NCBI RefSeq assembly: GCF_010119975.1
Contig: NZ_CP048222.1
Span: 6,176,501 to 6,240,500 of the forward strand
Length of the DNA: 64,000 nucleotides
Source of the DNA: Rhodocytophaga rosea
Lineage (GTDB): Bacteria > Bacteroidota > Bacteroidia > Cytophagales > 172606-1
Direction: 5' to 3'
This document shows positions 27,701 through 37,700 of this stretch, piece by piece. Position numbers and translations under genes: made by a program. The notes beneath the pieces are model-generated. The model was not told the origin of the DNA and ran no database searches. It saw nothing but the letters and a program-made list of their open reading frames with translations. The stretch's first letter is position 1, and each line of letters starts with the position of its first letter.

Positions 27701-29904
27701 TAGCCCCCCTGCATCACAATTACTGGTATGGCCTGGAAAATGGAAATATCGAATTTGCAGCCTATTCTATTTTTGTACATTGTTATTCCGCTTTTTTCTG
27801 TGGCCGCAATTTAAAAGACATTGCAGAAGAACACCTGAAGGTTCATGAACGACTGCTCCGGCTGGAGCATGAAAGCGGCCTTAACCTGCACCGGATTCCA
27901 ACCCAGGCCGTATTAAATTTGTACCAGGTAGTAGAAAATCCCACTGTTCTTACCGGCAGTGTTCATGACGAGGAAACCATGGTACCTATCTATAAAGAAA
28001 GAGCCGCTGAAACTACTTTATGTGCATTATATCTATACAAACTCATTCTTAGCTATTTGTTTGAGAAAGAGGAAGAAGCCAGCCAGCAAGCGCAGGAGTT
28101 CAGAAACCGGATTGAAAGTGTGGCTGGCAGCTCTGAATTTATGATTTTTTATTTTTATGATACCTTGATTGCGGCCAGCCTGCTCTCTGGCCAGAAAAAT
28201 GTATCCCGCAGAAAACTATTGAACCAATGCGAAGCCAACCTGGCAATCTTCCGTAAATTTTCCGGGAAATCTCCTGTTAATTATCAGCATAAGCTGTACC
28301 TGATGGAAGCAGAACTATGCCGGTTGAAAGGCAATATACACAAAGCCGCCATGCTCTATGACCATGCGATTGAGGAAGCCAGAAAAAACGACTATCTCAA
28401 CGACCATGCCTTGAGTTGTGAACTTGCCGGTAAATTCTACCTGTCCCAACACCGGGAAACCCTGGCCAGACACTATTTAACTGAATCACATACGTATTAC
28501 CGGCAATGGGGAGCTTTTAATAAAGTACATGTTCTGGAGAAAAAATATAATTTTCTGTCCGGAACACCTGTACAAACTGCCATTGCTTTGCCCGGAACAT
28601 CTCCACAGCAGGATTCCGGAGATTTTTCTGTGGAGAGAAGCCTACAAGGATTGGATTTACACAGCATTATGAAAGCAGCTACCGCTATTTCCAGTGAAAT
28701 TCAGCTCGAGAAACTGCTGAAAAAGCTGGTAAAAATTGCGGTAGAAAATGCCGGGGCACAGCAAGGTTACCTGATTTTAATCAAGGACGAAGCATTTGTT
28801 ATAGAAGCTGCCTGCTCTATTGATTCTGAAGAGGAAGTAGTACTGCCTTCATTGCCTGTTAAAAATAACCGCCTGGTATCTGAAGCCATTATCAATTATG
28901 TGTTTGTAACCCAGGAAAATGTGGTGCTCGATAATGCTTCTCAGCATCCGGTTTTTTCTTCTGATACAGTTCTGGCAGAAAATCAGTCCAGGTCGGTATT
29001 GTGTGCGCCTATTATTCACCAGGGAAAAGTTATTGGCTTGTTATATTTTGAAAACAGGCTGATCTCGCATGCCTTTACCCTTGACCGCATTGAACTGCTC
29101 AAACTTCTTTCCGGCCAGATTGCTGTTTCCATTCAGAATGCGCTCAATGAACAAAAGAAGGTGAATGCCTTTATGGAGCGGGAAAAGCTGCTCAAAAAAA
29201 TTAATCTACAGCAGAGTGTTCAGTCCAAAGCTATTCTCAAGACCCAGGAAAACGAAAGGCGGCGTATTGCCGAAGAACTGCATGATGGATTAGGCTATAT
29301 GCTGTCTACGCTAAAACTCAACCTGACTTCGCTCAAAGAACAATTATCCGGCCCGGAAGAACAGGTTCAGTTTTTACACAATTCTTTTCTGCTGCTGGAA
29401 GATTCCTTTAAAGAGCTGAAGTCGATTTCCAATAACCTCATGCCAGACCTCTTGTTCCAGTTTGGATTGCTGGTAGCCGTGGAAGATTTGTGTAAAAAGG
29501 TGAATGATGCCGGCAAACTTCATATTACTTTCAGGCATTATAATTTCAAACGGAAATTGAAGAAAGACTTTGAACTGGAGGTGTTCCGCATTGTACAGGA
29601 ACTGATCAATAATACTATTAAACATGCCCAGGCCATAAATCTGGAAATCCAGTTTCTTATTCAGCAGGACCGCCTGGTGATTATGGCCGAAGACGATGGC
29701 AAAGGCTTCGATTTTCAAAAGAAAATAAAGTCCAGAAGTAAAGGCAAAGGCCTGACCAATATTACTAACCGGATCAATTTTATGAGAGGCACTTTGCGTG
29801 TAGAATCTTCCGAAGATTTTGGAACCAGTTTTATTATCGATCTGCCACTAACTTTCAAACTCGTTAACTTATTAACTGATGATCAAATTACTGATAGCCG
29901 ATGA
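24736..29904 (+). CDS. giant sensor: pseudokinase - AAA ATPase - TPR-like - GAF - histidine kinase
   Basis: A 1722-residue protein. A Ser/Thr kinase-like domain (about 5-270) is followed by an ORC/AAA-type ATPase with Walker A GYSGIGKS at 328-335 and Walker B FFDDLHWAD near 458. A long helical TPR-like region follows (about 700-1290), then a GAF domain (about 1335-1475) and a NarL-type histidine kinase with phospho-His 1516 in EELHDGLG and a HATPase (GKGFDF). This is the HstK-type hybrid kinase plan known from cyanobacteria and myxobacteria. Here the catalytic loop reads HQGLCPAHLL (126-135) instead of HRDxxxxN, and the DFG is DLS (147-149), so the kinase domain looks inactive. The ATP-site Lys 36 and the APE motif (175-177) are kept. 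Its stop overlaps the response regulator gene. Confidence 0.9.
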   Translation: MVLLSEYNFLERISLHDHTFIYRAERCKDHQKVLLKIVENASEKSEQAARIAHEYEIASSFSCKGIARFLTLETYQSLQVAVIEDIEGISLEKYLKEHKVTLAQTLQIAIAITEILEHFYQKGIVHQGLCPAHLLINPHTLDVYLIDLSIASRVSSQKGVIEQPEFLKGSLAYIAPEQTGRIKGEIDIRSDLYSLGIILYEMVLGEVPFDAKEVLTLVHLHIAKSTVPPHLSNPHIPGTLSAIILKLLSKNAEDRYQSPFGLKKDLQACLSQWNTIKRMELPMLGQYDFSGRLQPPRKLYGREKEMAQLQQAFSRVQAGALEIVLIEGYSGIGKSALVQLIKEPVYQIGGNFVEGKFNQFQRNVPYSAFIQAFKVFTDQILTQNAEGITQWREKILEAVGTNGRILTDIIPHLELLIGPQPEVAELESTETQNRLHFVFIKFIKCIARQEHPLVIFFDDLHWADAASSGLLKIIAADKDLRYVLFIGALRNKEYTSDSVFSATIENMQKEGFRIQKMVLMPLQYTHVEALIHETLQGNIQDVQAFTSLMYDKSQGNPFFIHAFLKCLHAEHILHFDFNSFGWIWNAARIQQLRFSENIVELLAGRIQKLPGITQHLLKLAACLGFEFDVSLLMIVRKQNRQEIIHALLPALEEDLILPAGDHYRFTHDRIQQAAYSLIPDAAKKQEHAIIGQALLHHFEQEDHPTYLLETVNQLNAGRELIVSTEEKYQLAALNLRAGLKVKSSAAYTLSFEYLHAGIQLLGEDAWKTHYELALQLHIEGAESSFLSGNPYMMEEWVETVVREANRVLDKVRIYEITIKSYIARNQLVYAVQASLQILELLGIRFPAKPNKLHVLTALVSIKLRLLHQPIETLNTLPPIKNPYIEAAIRVLASVGSAVYFAMPALFPLFVCKAFSLMIRYGNTPYSGVVCNSFGLIMIGGVGDIETGYKLGKIAMQLSERFEGSSLKCQSRMMVHSFISHWKEPLHHTLAPLHHNYWYGLENGNIEFAAYSIFVHCYSAFFCGRNLKDIAEEHLKVHERLLRLEHESGLNLHRIPTQAVLNLYQVVENPTVLTGSVHDEETMVPIYKERAAETTLCALYLYKLILSYLFEKEEEASQQAQEFRNRIESVAGSSEFMIFYFYDTLIAASLLSGQKNVSRRKLLNQCEANLAIFRKFSGKSPVNYQHKLYLMEAELCRLKGNIHKAAMLYDHAIEEARKNDYLNDHALSCELAGKFYLSQHRETLARHYLTESHTYYRQWGAFNKVHVLEKKYNFLSGTPVQTAIALPGTSPQQDSGDFSVERSLQGLDLHSIMKAATAISSEIQLEKLLKKLVKIAVENAGAQQGYLILIKDEAFVIEAACSIDSEEEVVLPSLPVKNNRLVSEAIINYVFVTQENVVLDNASQHPVFSSDTVLAENQSRSVLCAPIIHQGKVIGLLYFENRLISHAFTLDRIELLKLLSGQIAVSIQNALNEQKKVNAFMEREKLLKKINLQQSVQSKAILKTQENERRRIAEELHDGLGYMLSTLKLNLTSLKEQLSGPEEQVQFLHNSFLLLEDSFKELKSISNNLMPDLLFQFGLLVAVEDLCKKVNDAGKLHITFRHYNFKRKLKKDFELEVFRIVQELINNTIKHAQAINLEIQFLIQQDRLVIMAEDDGKGFDFQKKIKSRSKGKGLTNITNRINFMRGTLRVESSEDFGTSFIIDLPLTFKLVNLLTDDQITDSR

Positions 29905-30535
29905 CCACCAGCTGTTTATTGATGGTCTGACAATGCTGCTCAAATCGGAAACCGGCCTGGAAGTAGCCGGACAGGCACTGAACGGAAACGAGGTATTGCA
30001 GGTACTTGCGCAAAAAAGCATTGACATTGTTCTGCTGGACATCAATATGCCCAATACAGATATTGTGGGGCTGGTGAAAACCATCCGGGCGAAATATCCG
30101 CATACCAAAATCATCATCCTGACGATGTATCACGGCACCAGGTTCTATGCCAAACTGATCAAACATGGTATCAATGGATATTTATATAAAAGTGAGGGAA
30201 AAGCGATTTTTCTGGAAGCGATCGAAAAAGCAGCTAATGGGGAAATTTATATCAGCAAGGAATTATTCACCGACATTAATAATCCGGTGCAGGCGGCTTC
30301 TCCGGCTTTTGATCTGAATCTGGCTTCTCCGGAAAGCGTACTGACCAAACGGGAAATTGAAATTTTAAAATTAGTGGCCCAGGAACATTCCAACCAGGAA
30401 ATCGCCGACAAACTCTTTATCAGCATCAATACCGTAGATACCCACCGCAAACATATCCTGCTGAAACTGGGAGTAAAAAATACAGTAGGGCTTGTGAAAT
30501 ACTGTATGCAATATAATTTGCTGGGTAATTTTTGA
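29879..30535 (+). CDS. LuxR/NarL-type response regulator
   Basis: A 218-residue response regulator. The receiver domain has the acidic pair in IADDHQ, the phospho-accepting Asp 54 in LLDINMP and the conserved Lys in YLYKSEG. A LuxR-type helix-turn-helix occupies about residues 150-210 (LTKREIEILKLVAQ through VDTHRKHILLKLG). Its ATG lies inside the end of the upstream histidine kinase gene, with a 26-base overlap, which implies translational coupling. It is therefore the cognate partner of that NarL-type kinase. It should bind DNA as a dimer on phosphorylation. Targets are unknown, but the genes that follow at 30643 and 32136 are candidates by position. Confidence 0.93.
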   Translation: MIKLLIADDHQLFIDGLTMLLKSETGLEVAGQALNGNEVLQVLAQKSIDIVLLDINMPNTDIVGLVKTIRAKYPHTKIIILTMYHGTRFYAKLIKHGINGYLYKSEGKAIFLEAIEKAANGEIYISKELFTDINNPVQAASPAFDLNLASPESVLTKREIEILKLVAQEHSNQEIADKLFISINTVDTHRKHILLKLGVKNTVGLVKYCMQYNLLGNF

Positions 30536-30642
30536 AGCTGTTGGGAATGAGTTAATTAAATGACGATATTTATGAGTGTTTGCGCCAGAATTGAAACTTG
30601 TTTCTAATGTCTGTCAACCGATAATCTTCAAACCACCCACCC

Positions 30643-31998
30643 ATGCCTACCGAACCATTATACCAGACTACTGCCAGGCCAGAGGTAATCATGCGGAACA
30701 ACCAAACTTATATTTTCCAGAATGGCCTTACTATCATTACACCCATTGATCCGGCCCGAGATATCCATCAGTTGTATGAGTTACTGAGTGGAATTGGCAA
30801 TAACATTAACAAGCAGGAAACTATCCGGTTTCAGGCTATGAAAACGCTGCATTTTGCCCGATGGTTTATTATTGAAGGAGCCGCCGATGCAGCCGGAAAT
30901 GCTTTTGGAAACAGCCTGGCATTCGCCACCGATTTTGACGGAAATCCCCATGAACACCTGCTGGAACTGCTCCAAACTTCCGGCCCGGGCATTGATCAGA
31001 TATATGGTTTTTGCAAAGGATATCCGCCCAATGGAAGCCGGTCTCCAGAAACTGTAGTGAACTATTTTTTATCACATAGCCAGAAAAATCAATTGCTGTG
31101 GTCCTGTGTCAGGGGAGGTACAGTGGAACAATTATTAGGTGAAGAAAAATTGCGGCAAGCTATCCAAACCATTCTAAAAACCCAGCAAGGTAAACTCGAT
31201 CAACTGAACCCAGAAGAAATCCGTAACCTTATAAAAAACTACATTGCTCAACAGCCTGATCTGCGCTGGGCGCTTCAGAAACGGGCTTCTCCCAAGCTGG
31301 AATGGAAGATTCAGTATTATGGAAAACTGGTATTCCGTCTGCTATCATTATTGCTGTTATCTCCGGTGCTGGTTTTTCTGTTTATTCCCTTCTGGGTATT
31401 TGTGCTTTCCCGGATATTTGAAAAACGAGATGAGCGCAAAGAACGGGAAAAGATTCAGCCCAAAGCAATTAGAAAGCTGGTGGAAAAGGAAGATCATATT
31501 CCGATGAACCAGCTTACCATATATGGCACTATCAAAAAGCCCTACTGGTACCGGCTTACTACCCTCAAAATAGGCTTATGGCTATTTGCCACCAATGGTA
31601 CGTACCGTTCCAATAAAGGAAAACTAAGCGGTATCGAAACCATTCATTTTGCCAGGTGGTGTATTTTTAACCAGGGAAAAAACGTAATGTTTCTAAGTAA
31701 TTACGACGGTGCCTGGGAAATTTATCTGAGCCAGTTCATCGACCGCTCGGCTGCTGCGATGAATCTCACGTTTGGAACTACGGTGGGCTATCCGCCAGTC
31801 CGGAATTTGTTTTGGGGTGGTGCTTTTGATGAACAGGCTTTCAAAATAGTCGTGCGCAAAAACCAGTATCCCAGCCAGGTATTTTATAGTGCCTATCCCT
31901 ATTCAACGGCAAAAAACCAACTCAATAATTCCCACATCCGCAAAGGACTGAACGGAGAATCTAAAGAAAGCTGTGAGGAATGGCTAAAACGCTTGTAA
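30643..31998 (+). CDS. hypothetical membrane protein with an internal duplication, partner of DyP peroxidase
   Basis: A 451-residue protein without a signal peptide. Two related domains flank a hydrophobic hairpin (about residues 230-257). Copy 1 has LHFARW at 69-74, FDG at 98-100 and GYPP at 126-129. Copy 2 has IHFARW at 334-339, YDG at 354-356 and GYPP at 382-385. The spacing from xDG to GYPP is 28 residues in both, so this is a true duplication. The pattern of a ferredoxin-like unit repeated twice recalls the DyP/Cld dimeric alpha-beta barrel superfamily, but I see no haem ligand. The DyP peroxidase gene follows after 137 bases on the same strand. A basic, charged linker (RDERKERE) follows the hairpin. 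Function is unknown. Confidence 0.75.
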   Translation: MPTEPLYQTTARPEVIMRNNQTYIFQNGLTIITPIDPARDIHQLYELLSGIGNNINKQETIRFQAMKTLHFARWFIIEGAADAAGNAFGNSLAFATDFDGNPHEHLLELLQTSGPGIDQIYGFCKGYPPNGSRSPETVVNYFLSHSQKNQLLWSCVRGGTVEQLLGEEKLRQAIQTILKTQQGKLDQLNPEEIRNLIKNYIAQQPDLRWALQKRASPKLEWKIQYYGKLVFRLLSLLLLSPVLVFLFIPFWVFVLSRIFEKRDERKEREKIQPKAIRKLVEKEDHIPMNQLTIYGTIKKPYWYRLTTLKIGLWLFATNGTYRSNKGKLSGIETIHFARWCIFNQGKNVMFLSNYDGAWEIYLSQFIDRSAAAMNLTFGTTVGYPPVRNLFWGGAFDEQAFKIVVRKNQYPSQVFYSAYPYSTAKNQLNNSHIRKGLNGESKESCEEWLKRL

Positions 31999-32135
31999 TA
32001 ACAGTATGAAGTAGTAAGTATTGCATACCAAGCGTGTTTTCGCATAGATAATAAATAAAAATTGCATGATAGCCTAGTACTGAAATATAAAGAATAGCTA
32101 ACAACCAAGACCTAACAACGAGCAACCATACGGAT

Positions 32136-33599
32136 ATGGAAGAAATGGTAGAAAAAGATGATGTACAAGGCATCATTTTTAAAGGATATGCCAGACTGGA
32201 GTGGGCCAGTTATATTCTGCTTCATTTTACAGAACCTGCACCAGCCAGAAAATGGATCGCTGATTTATCAACCCGGATTCTTTCTGCCGGTACGTCCAGC
32301 CGTGATCAGTCTACCGCTATTCATATAGCCTTTACCTGCCCCGGACTGGCAAAACTGGGCTTGAGTGCGGAAGAACTGGCTACTTTTCCCAGGGAATTCA
32401 CCGAAGGAATGGTTACTGAACACCGGCAGCGAATACTGGGCGATTGTAATGAGGGTGAGCCGGCCAGATGGATATGGGGTGGCCCCAATGATACTATAGA
32501 AATTCATGCCATGTTGCTAGTATACGCCCTGGATAATGCCACAATGGTAGAGCTGTATTTCTCAGAAAAAATACTCTGGGAACAAGCAGGAATACAGTCT
32601 GTTCATGTAATGGAAGCCCATTTTCTGCCAGATGGAAAAGAACATTTTGGGTTTCGTGATGGAATCAGCCAGCCGGAGATCAAATTTGCAGGCCGGGATG
32701 AATCTTCGCATGAGGCCAATCATATCAACCCGGGTGAGTTTCTATTCGGCTATAAGAATGAATACGAAAAATATACCTACAGCCCCAATATTTCCCCGGA
32801 AAATGATCCGCAAAACCTGTTGCCGCCAGATAAAAACTTCCCGCAGATGAAAGATCTGGGGAGAAACGGCAGTATGATGGTATTCAGGCAGCTGCACCAG
32901 CAGGTACAAGCGTTCTGGCAATTTATGCAAGCCCACACAGACCAGGCACCTTCATCCATTAAAAACCCCCTGGAATACGTAGCTTCTAAAATGATGGGCA
33001 GGTGGCCAAATGGCGCTCCACTCACCAAATGTCCGGTAGAACCACTCTCAGAATTCGAGGATTGTAATGATTTTGGCTATGCACAGAAAGATTTTGATGG
33101 TTTTAGCTGTCCGGTAGGGGCTCATATTCGCCGGGTAAACCCGAGGGATAACTTTCTCCGGGATAGCACCGGGAATCCGGAAAAAGACATTAAAAAATCC
33201 CAGGTGTTCATGAAGCGTTTCCGGGTGATCCGCCGGGGAAGGCCGTATGGTCCGCCACTGGCAAAAAGTATGCTTCCGCAGGATATATTAAAAACCGAAG
33301 ATTCCGGAGAGGATAGAGGAATATTCTTTATGTGTTTCAACTCTAACATCGGCCGCCAGTTCGAACTCATTCACCAGACCTGGATCAATAATCCCAAATT
33401 AGCCGAACTTTACGAAGATCCTGATCCGATTGTCGGCTTTCCGGAAATGATGGAAAACGGTGCAGTAAGCTCTTTCACAATGCAGGCTTATCCGGTACGC
33501 AGAAAAATAGAAAATATTCCCCGCTTTGTCTGGGCAAGAGGGGGAGGGTATTTCTTTATGCCCGGCATTAAAGCGCTGCAGTATCTGGGCAGCCGGTGA
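32136..33599 (+). CDS. DyP-type haem peroxidase
   Basis: A 487-residue dye-decolorizing peroxidase. The family signature GFRDG is at residues 172-176 with catalytic Asp 175. The proximal haem His is His 330 in CPVGAHIRR, and the distal Arg is in RRGRPYG (about 366-371). There is no signal peptide, so it is cytoplasmic or exported by another route. It uses hydrogen peroxide to oxidise dyes, phenols or porphyrin-like compounds in vitro; the natural substrate is generally unknown. The upstream duplicated membrane protein is its likely partner and may dock it at the membrane (inference). All catalytic residues are present and the length is in the normal upper range. Confidence 0.92.
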   Translation: MEEMVEKDDVQGIIFKGYARLEWASYILLHFTEPAPARKWIADLSTRILSAGTSSRDQSTAIHIAFTCPGLAKLGLSAEELATFPREFTEGMVTEHRQRILGDCNEGEPARWIWGGPNDTIEIHAMLLVYALDNATMVELYFSEKILWEQAGIQSVHVMEAHFLPDGKEHFGFRDGISQPEIKFAGRDESSHEANHINPGEFLFGYKNEYEKYTYSPNISPENDPQNLLPPDKNFPQMKDLGRNGSMMVFRQLHQQVQAFWQFMQAHTDQAPSSIKNPLEYVASKMMGRWPNGAPLTKCPVEPLSEFEDCNDFGYAQKDFDGFSCPVGAHIRRVNPRDNFLRDSTGNPEKDIKKSQVFMKRFRVIRRGRPYGPPLAKSMLPQDILKTEDSGEDRGIFFMCFNSNIGRQFELIHQTWINNPKLAELYEDPDPIVGFPEMMENGAVSSFTMQAYPVRRKIENIPRFVWARGGGYFFMPGIKALQYLGSR

Positions 33600-33759
33600 G
33601 AATACTGTTTTTTAGCAGCGACTTCCCGGAATTATAGCCTTTTCCTCTTCTCTACATCTTAAAATAAAGTAAATTAAGGTTCAAAAGCACACGGCTGCAA
33701 CCCTTGAATATAAAATGGCATCCATAACTGGCATGAACCTTTTGCATGCGTATTGAGAA

Positions 33760-34644
33760 ATGGCAACTTATTTATTTGAAAACCACTACAAAGATACCTG
33801 GGTGAAAGTCATTGGTTCATTGCTGATGGCACATTTTATCAGGGCTATTGGCAGCAATGAATCTATTCTGGAAATGCTGTTGCAGCCTTTTTATTATGTG
33901 GAAGTGCTTTCGGGTACAGTGGTGGCATTGCTTACCTGGGAAGTAGTAAGCCGGGTTACCAACTGGCTTGACAGAGCCTATGACTGGGTGGAGCACAGCA
34001 CCTCAAGAAGTTTTCTGCAATTAATAGGCGGGGTAATACTGCCCTCGCTGCTTATATTTTTCCTGATCTATCTGCAATTCAAGTATATTATCCAGTATGA
34101 TATCTTCCAGACACAGTGGCTGTTGTACGAATATCCGGTAAGTATTTTGTGTGTCATTACAATCAATGGGTATTATGTAGGGTATTATTTTTATAACCAG
34201 TATCAGCAAACCAGTCAGAAGCTGGAAAATACGTTAAAACACCAGATTGCTTCATCCATTTCTTTACCAGTACCTACCTCTATTGAAAAAGCGAGTGAGC
34301 CAAAGCTGCAAGTACTGATTGTTACCAAAGGTTTTAAAAATGTGCCTGTTGCGGTAGAGGAAATAGCGTATTTTTATATTCAATCTCCTCATACTTACCT
34401 GAAAACTTTCCAGGATGAAACGTTTCTGATTACCCAGATACTGGATGAACTGACAGCATGCCTGCCAGAGGATATTTTTTACCGCGTAAACCGCCAATAT
34501 ATTGTAAATATAAAAGCCTGTGAATCCTATGTCAGTATTGAAAATGGCAAGCTGGAGGTATTTTTCACACCTGCTCATAAAGAACCCATCATTGTCAGTC
34601 AGAAAAAGGCAAAGGAATTTAAGGAATGGGTAGTAAAAAGTTAG
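33760..34644 (+). CDS. LytTR-type transcriptional regulator with membrane domain
   Basis: A 294-residue regulator. The first 160 residues hold about four membrane segments (for example LIGGVILPSLLIFFLIYLQF in the middle). A linker carries a short coiled coil, and the C-terminus is a LytTR DNA-binding domain (about residues 195-290, with IAYFYIQSP, YRVNRQYIVNI and SQKKAKEFKEW). There is no receiver domain. The membrane part probably senses directly, a plan common in Bacteroidota. It sits alone, convergent with the six-PAS histidine kinase gene. Targets are unknown. Confidence 0.88.
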   Translation: MATYLFENHYKDTWVKVIGSLLMAHFIRAIGSNESILEMLLQPFYYVEVLSGTVVALLTWEVVSRVTNWLDRAYDWVEHSTSRSFLQLIGGVILPSLLIFFLIYLQFKYIIQYDIFQTQWLLYEYPVSILCVITINGYYVGYYFYNQYQQTSQKLENTLKHQIASSISLPVPTSIEKASEPKLQVLIVTKGFKNVPVAVEEIAYFYIQSPHTYLKTFQDETFLITQILDELTACLPEDIFYRVNRQYIVNIKACESYVSIENGKLEVFFTPAHKEPIIVSQKKAKEFKEWVVKS

Positions 34645-34648
34645 TCAA

Positions 34649-34719
34649 TGGTCATTCGTTATTTAGAGAGGTAGTAAAAGGCTATATTCAGTTACAAAAT
34701 TCCTCATACCTAATGACCA
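34649..34719. repeat. inverted repeat between convergent genes
   Basis: TGGTCATT at 34649-34656 is repeated inverted as AATGACCA at 34712-34719. The surrounding spacer is built of low-complexity words like those in other spacers of this window (see 20195-20243). A bidirectional terminator role is possible but there is no T-run next to the stem. Confidence 0.4.
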
Positions 34720-34723
34720 CTGA

Positions 34724-37700
34724 TCAGGTTACTTCCGGAGGGTGAAGAAAAAGGTAGATCCTTTGCCAGGTGTTGATTCTACCCAGATCGTACCGTGATG
34801 GCGTTCTACAATACGTTTGCAGGTAGCAAGGCTCAATACCAGCCCCTTCATATTCATCCCGGCTATGCAGCCGCTGAAAAACCTGAAAAATCTTGCCGGC
34901 ATATTTCATATCCATCCCTATGCCATTGTCTTGTACGCTGATCAGTATATGCTCGCCTTGTTCGGTGGCTGAAATATGGATTTCCGGCGGAAGTGTACTT
35001 TTGAATTTGATGGCATTGCTGACCAGGTTCTGGAATAACTGTACAATTTGCGATGCAACTACTGGTACTGCTGGTAAATCGTCTATTATAACCTGTGCAT
35101 GAGTTTGCAGAATGCGTGCCTGTAAATTGTAAATAGCTACTCCGGCCAGATCTGAAAGAGGAGTAAGTTCAAAGGTTTTAGCTACTGTATTAATTTTGGA
35201 ATAATTGAGCAGCGAACGGATAAGCATTTTCATCCGGTCGGTAGAAGTAACAATAAATTCGATGAATTCTTGTCCATCTGCATCCAGTACAGGTTTGTAT
35301 TTCTTTTCAAGCAACTTGGCAAAACTGGCAGCCGTATTCAATGGTTCCTGCAAATCATGGGAGGAAATAAAGGCAAACTGTTCGAGATCGGCATTAGACT
35401 GTTTGAGTTCGATGGCTTGTTGTTCCAGCGCTTCCTGAATTTCCTTCATATCCGTTACATCCACCATAGAGCCCAGCATCCGGATAGCTTTTCCCTGCTC
35501 GTTATGCAAAATATACGTCCTGTCCAGAATATAGGCATAGGTGCCATCTGCCCGGCGGAAGCGGTATTCATCTGACCATTGCTCGCCTTTACTTTCTATG
35601 ACCTGATGAATTTTTTGCAATACCCCTTCCAGATCATCCGGATGAATGCGGCTGTACCAGGATTCTGGCCCTACTTCTATTTCGTCGGGCTGGTAGCCGA
35701 ACATATTCTTAAATCCTTCATTCCACCAGATCACATCTGTCTGTAAATTCCAGTCGCGTACGGCATCATTGGTGGCACGGGTCACCAGCCTGAATCGCTC
35801 TTCACTTAAAGTCAGGTTTTGCTGTGCTTTTTTCTGTTCGGTTATGTCGAGTACGTAGGCAACACCCTGTTGAACATCATCCTGCAGCAATACTCCTCCA
35901 ATAATAATGGGTACCAGACTTCCATCTTTGCGAATGTATTCTTTTTCGAGGGCGGCGCTGGTGCCAGTGGCTAAAAGCTGCTGAAGTGTCAGTTGGTCTA
36001 AGGAAGCGTATTTTGCCGGAGTAAGTTGTTGCCAGTTAATTTTCCCGGAGGCTATATCTTCTCTGGTATAGCCAATCATCTGGAGAAACTTATCGTTGGC
36101 CTCTGATATATGCCCATTTACATCCCATAAAAATATTCCCAGCATATCCGATTCGAAGATCCGCCGGAACTTGGCTTCACTGGTAAGAATGGCTTCTTCT
36201 GCCAGCTTGCGCTCAGTAATATCGGCCATTGCTCCCACCATCCGGAATGGTTTTCCTTGTGTATCCTGCTGTACAAAACCCCTGTCGAATACATATGCGT
36301 ACGAACCATCTTTTCTCTGGTGGCGGTATTCATCCGACCATACTTGCTCACCTCTGTTTATCACTCTTTGTATATGGTCAATAATCTGGTCCTTATCTTC
36401 CGGATGAATCCGGCGGGTCCATTCTTCAATAGTATGGAGTGTTTCATTTGGTTCATATCCGAAAATTACCGAATAGCCTTTGCTATAGGTGAGCTCACCG
36501 GTGATCAAATTCCAGTCCCAGATGGCATTGTGTGTTACATAGGAGGCAATTTCATAGCGTTCCTGGCTGATGGCAAGGTCTTGGGTGCGTTCAGTTACCC
36601 TTTTCTCCAGTTCCTCATTGAGCAACATCAGTCTGGTTTCGCTTTTCTTTAATTGTTCCTCTGTTATTTTCTGGCCGGTGATATCAATAGATATATTGAG
36701 CACATGCAGCACTTTCCCACTGGCATCTCTGTCGAAAACAGTACCGCTGGTATGCAGCCACCGCCATTCCCCGTTGTGGTGACGCAGCCTGTATTCAAAA
36801 TCTACCACCGTTTCGGGATCATTGGCCTGCTTTGCATTGGATTGCTGTATTGCTTCCTGGTTGCTTGCCATCAGATTTTCTGCCTCATCGGGATGTAGTA
36901 AAGATATCAGCAGGGAAACCCCTTGTTCCAGTAAGTTTTCCCTGGCGTAACCCATCATCGGTTCAATGGCTTTATTTACATAGATATACTGGCCAGTGTG
37001 TATATTGTATACTGTAATCAGGCAGGGAACCAGGTCTGTTATCTTATCAGTGAATGCTTTTTGTTCTTCCAGCACAGTATCCAGTTTTCGCCTCAGTTCA
37101 ATCTCCTGAAATAGCTGTTCATTCATGCTGGTGAGCTCTTCATTTGCGGTTGAAAGCTCATTGGTCCGTTCCTGAACCCGTTTTTCAAGGGCTTCTTCGG
37201 CAAGTTTCTGGTCCTGTATATCGGTGCAAGTGCCAACCCAGAGCGTAATTTGCCCGGCTTCATTCCGTACAGGCAATGCTCTTCCCAATAGCCATCGATA
37301 CATTCCTTCCGGCTCTTTCTTAAACCGGTATTCGCATTCATATTTTTCTCCGGTCTGCATCGCCCGGCTCCATTTCTGAAGCACCCGGTCTATATCTTCG
37401 GGATGAAAAAAAGATTGCCATCCCCATTCCAGAAGCTCATGTACTTGCTTGCCGGTATATTCTGCCCATTTGTGGTTCACATACGATACACCTCCATCCG
37501 GCCTGGAAGTCCAGGCTAAATGAGGCATTGTTTCAAGTATCGTTTGAAAAGGAGGAAAGAGGACAGTAGAATCAGTTACTGTAATTTTTTTTAACAGAAC
37601 AGAAGTGCCGGCAAACTGTTCTTCTGCATCCCGCAACGGAGAAAACGTAATTTCCAGGCTTATTGTATCCCGGTACATTATTTTCTCCCTCACGATGCTT

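Noticed and set aside
32000-32135. Spacer between the duplicated membrane protein and DyP considered for a small gene
   Set aside because: No open frame of useful length on either strand that is not a shadow. It holds only low-complexity words.
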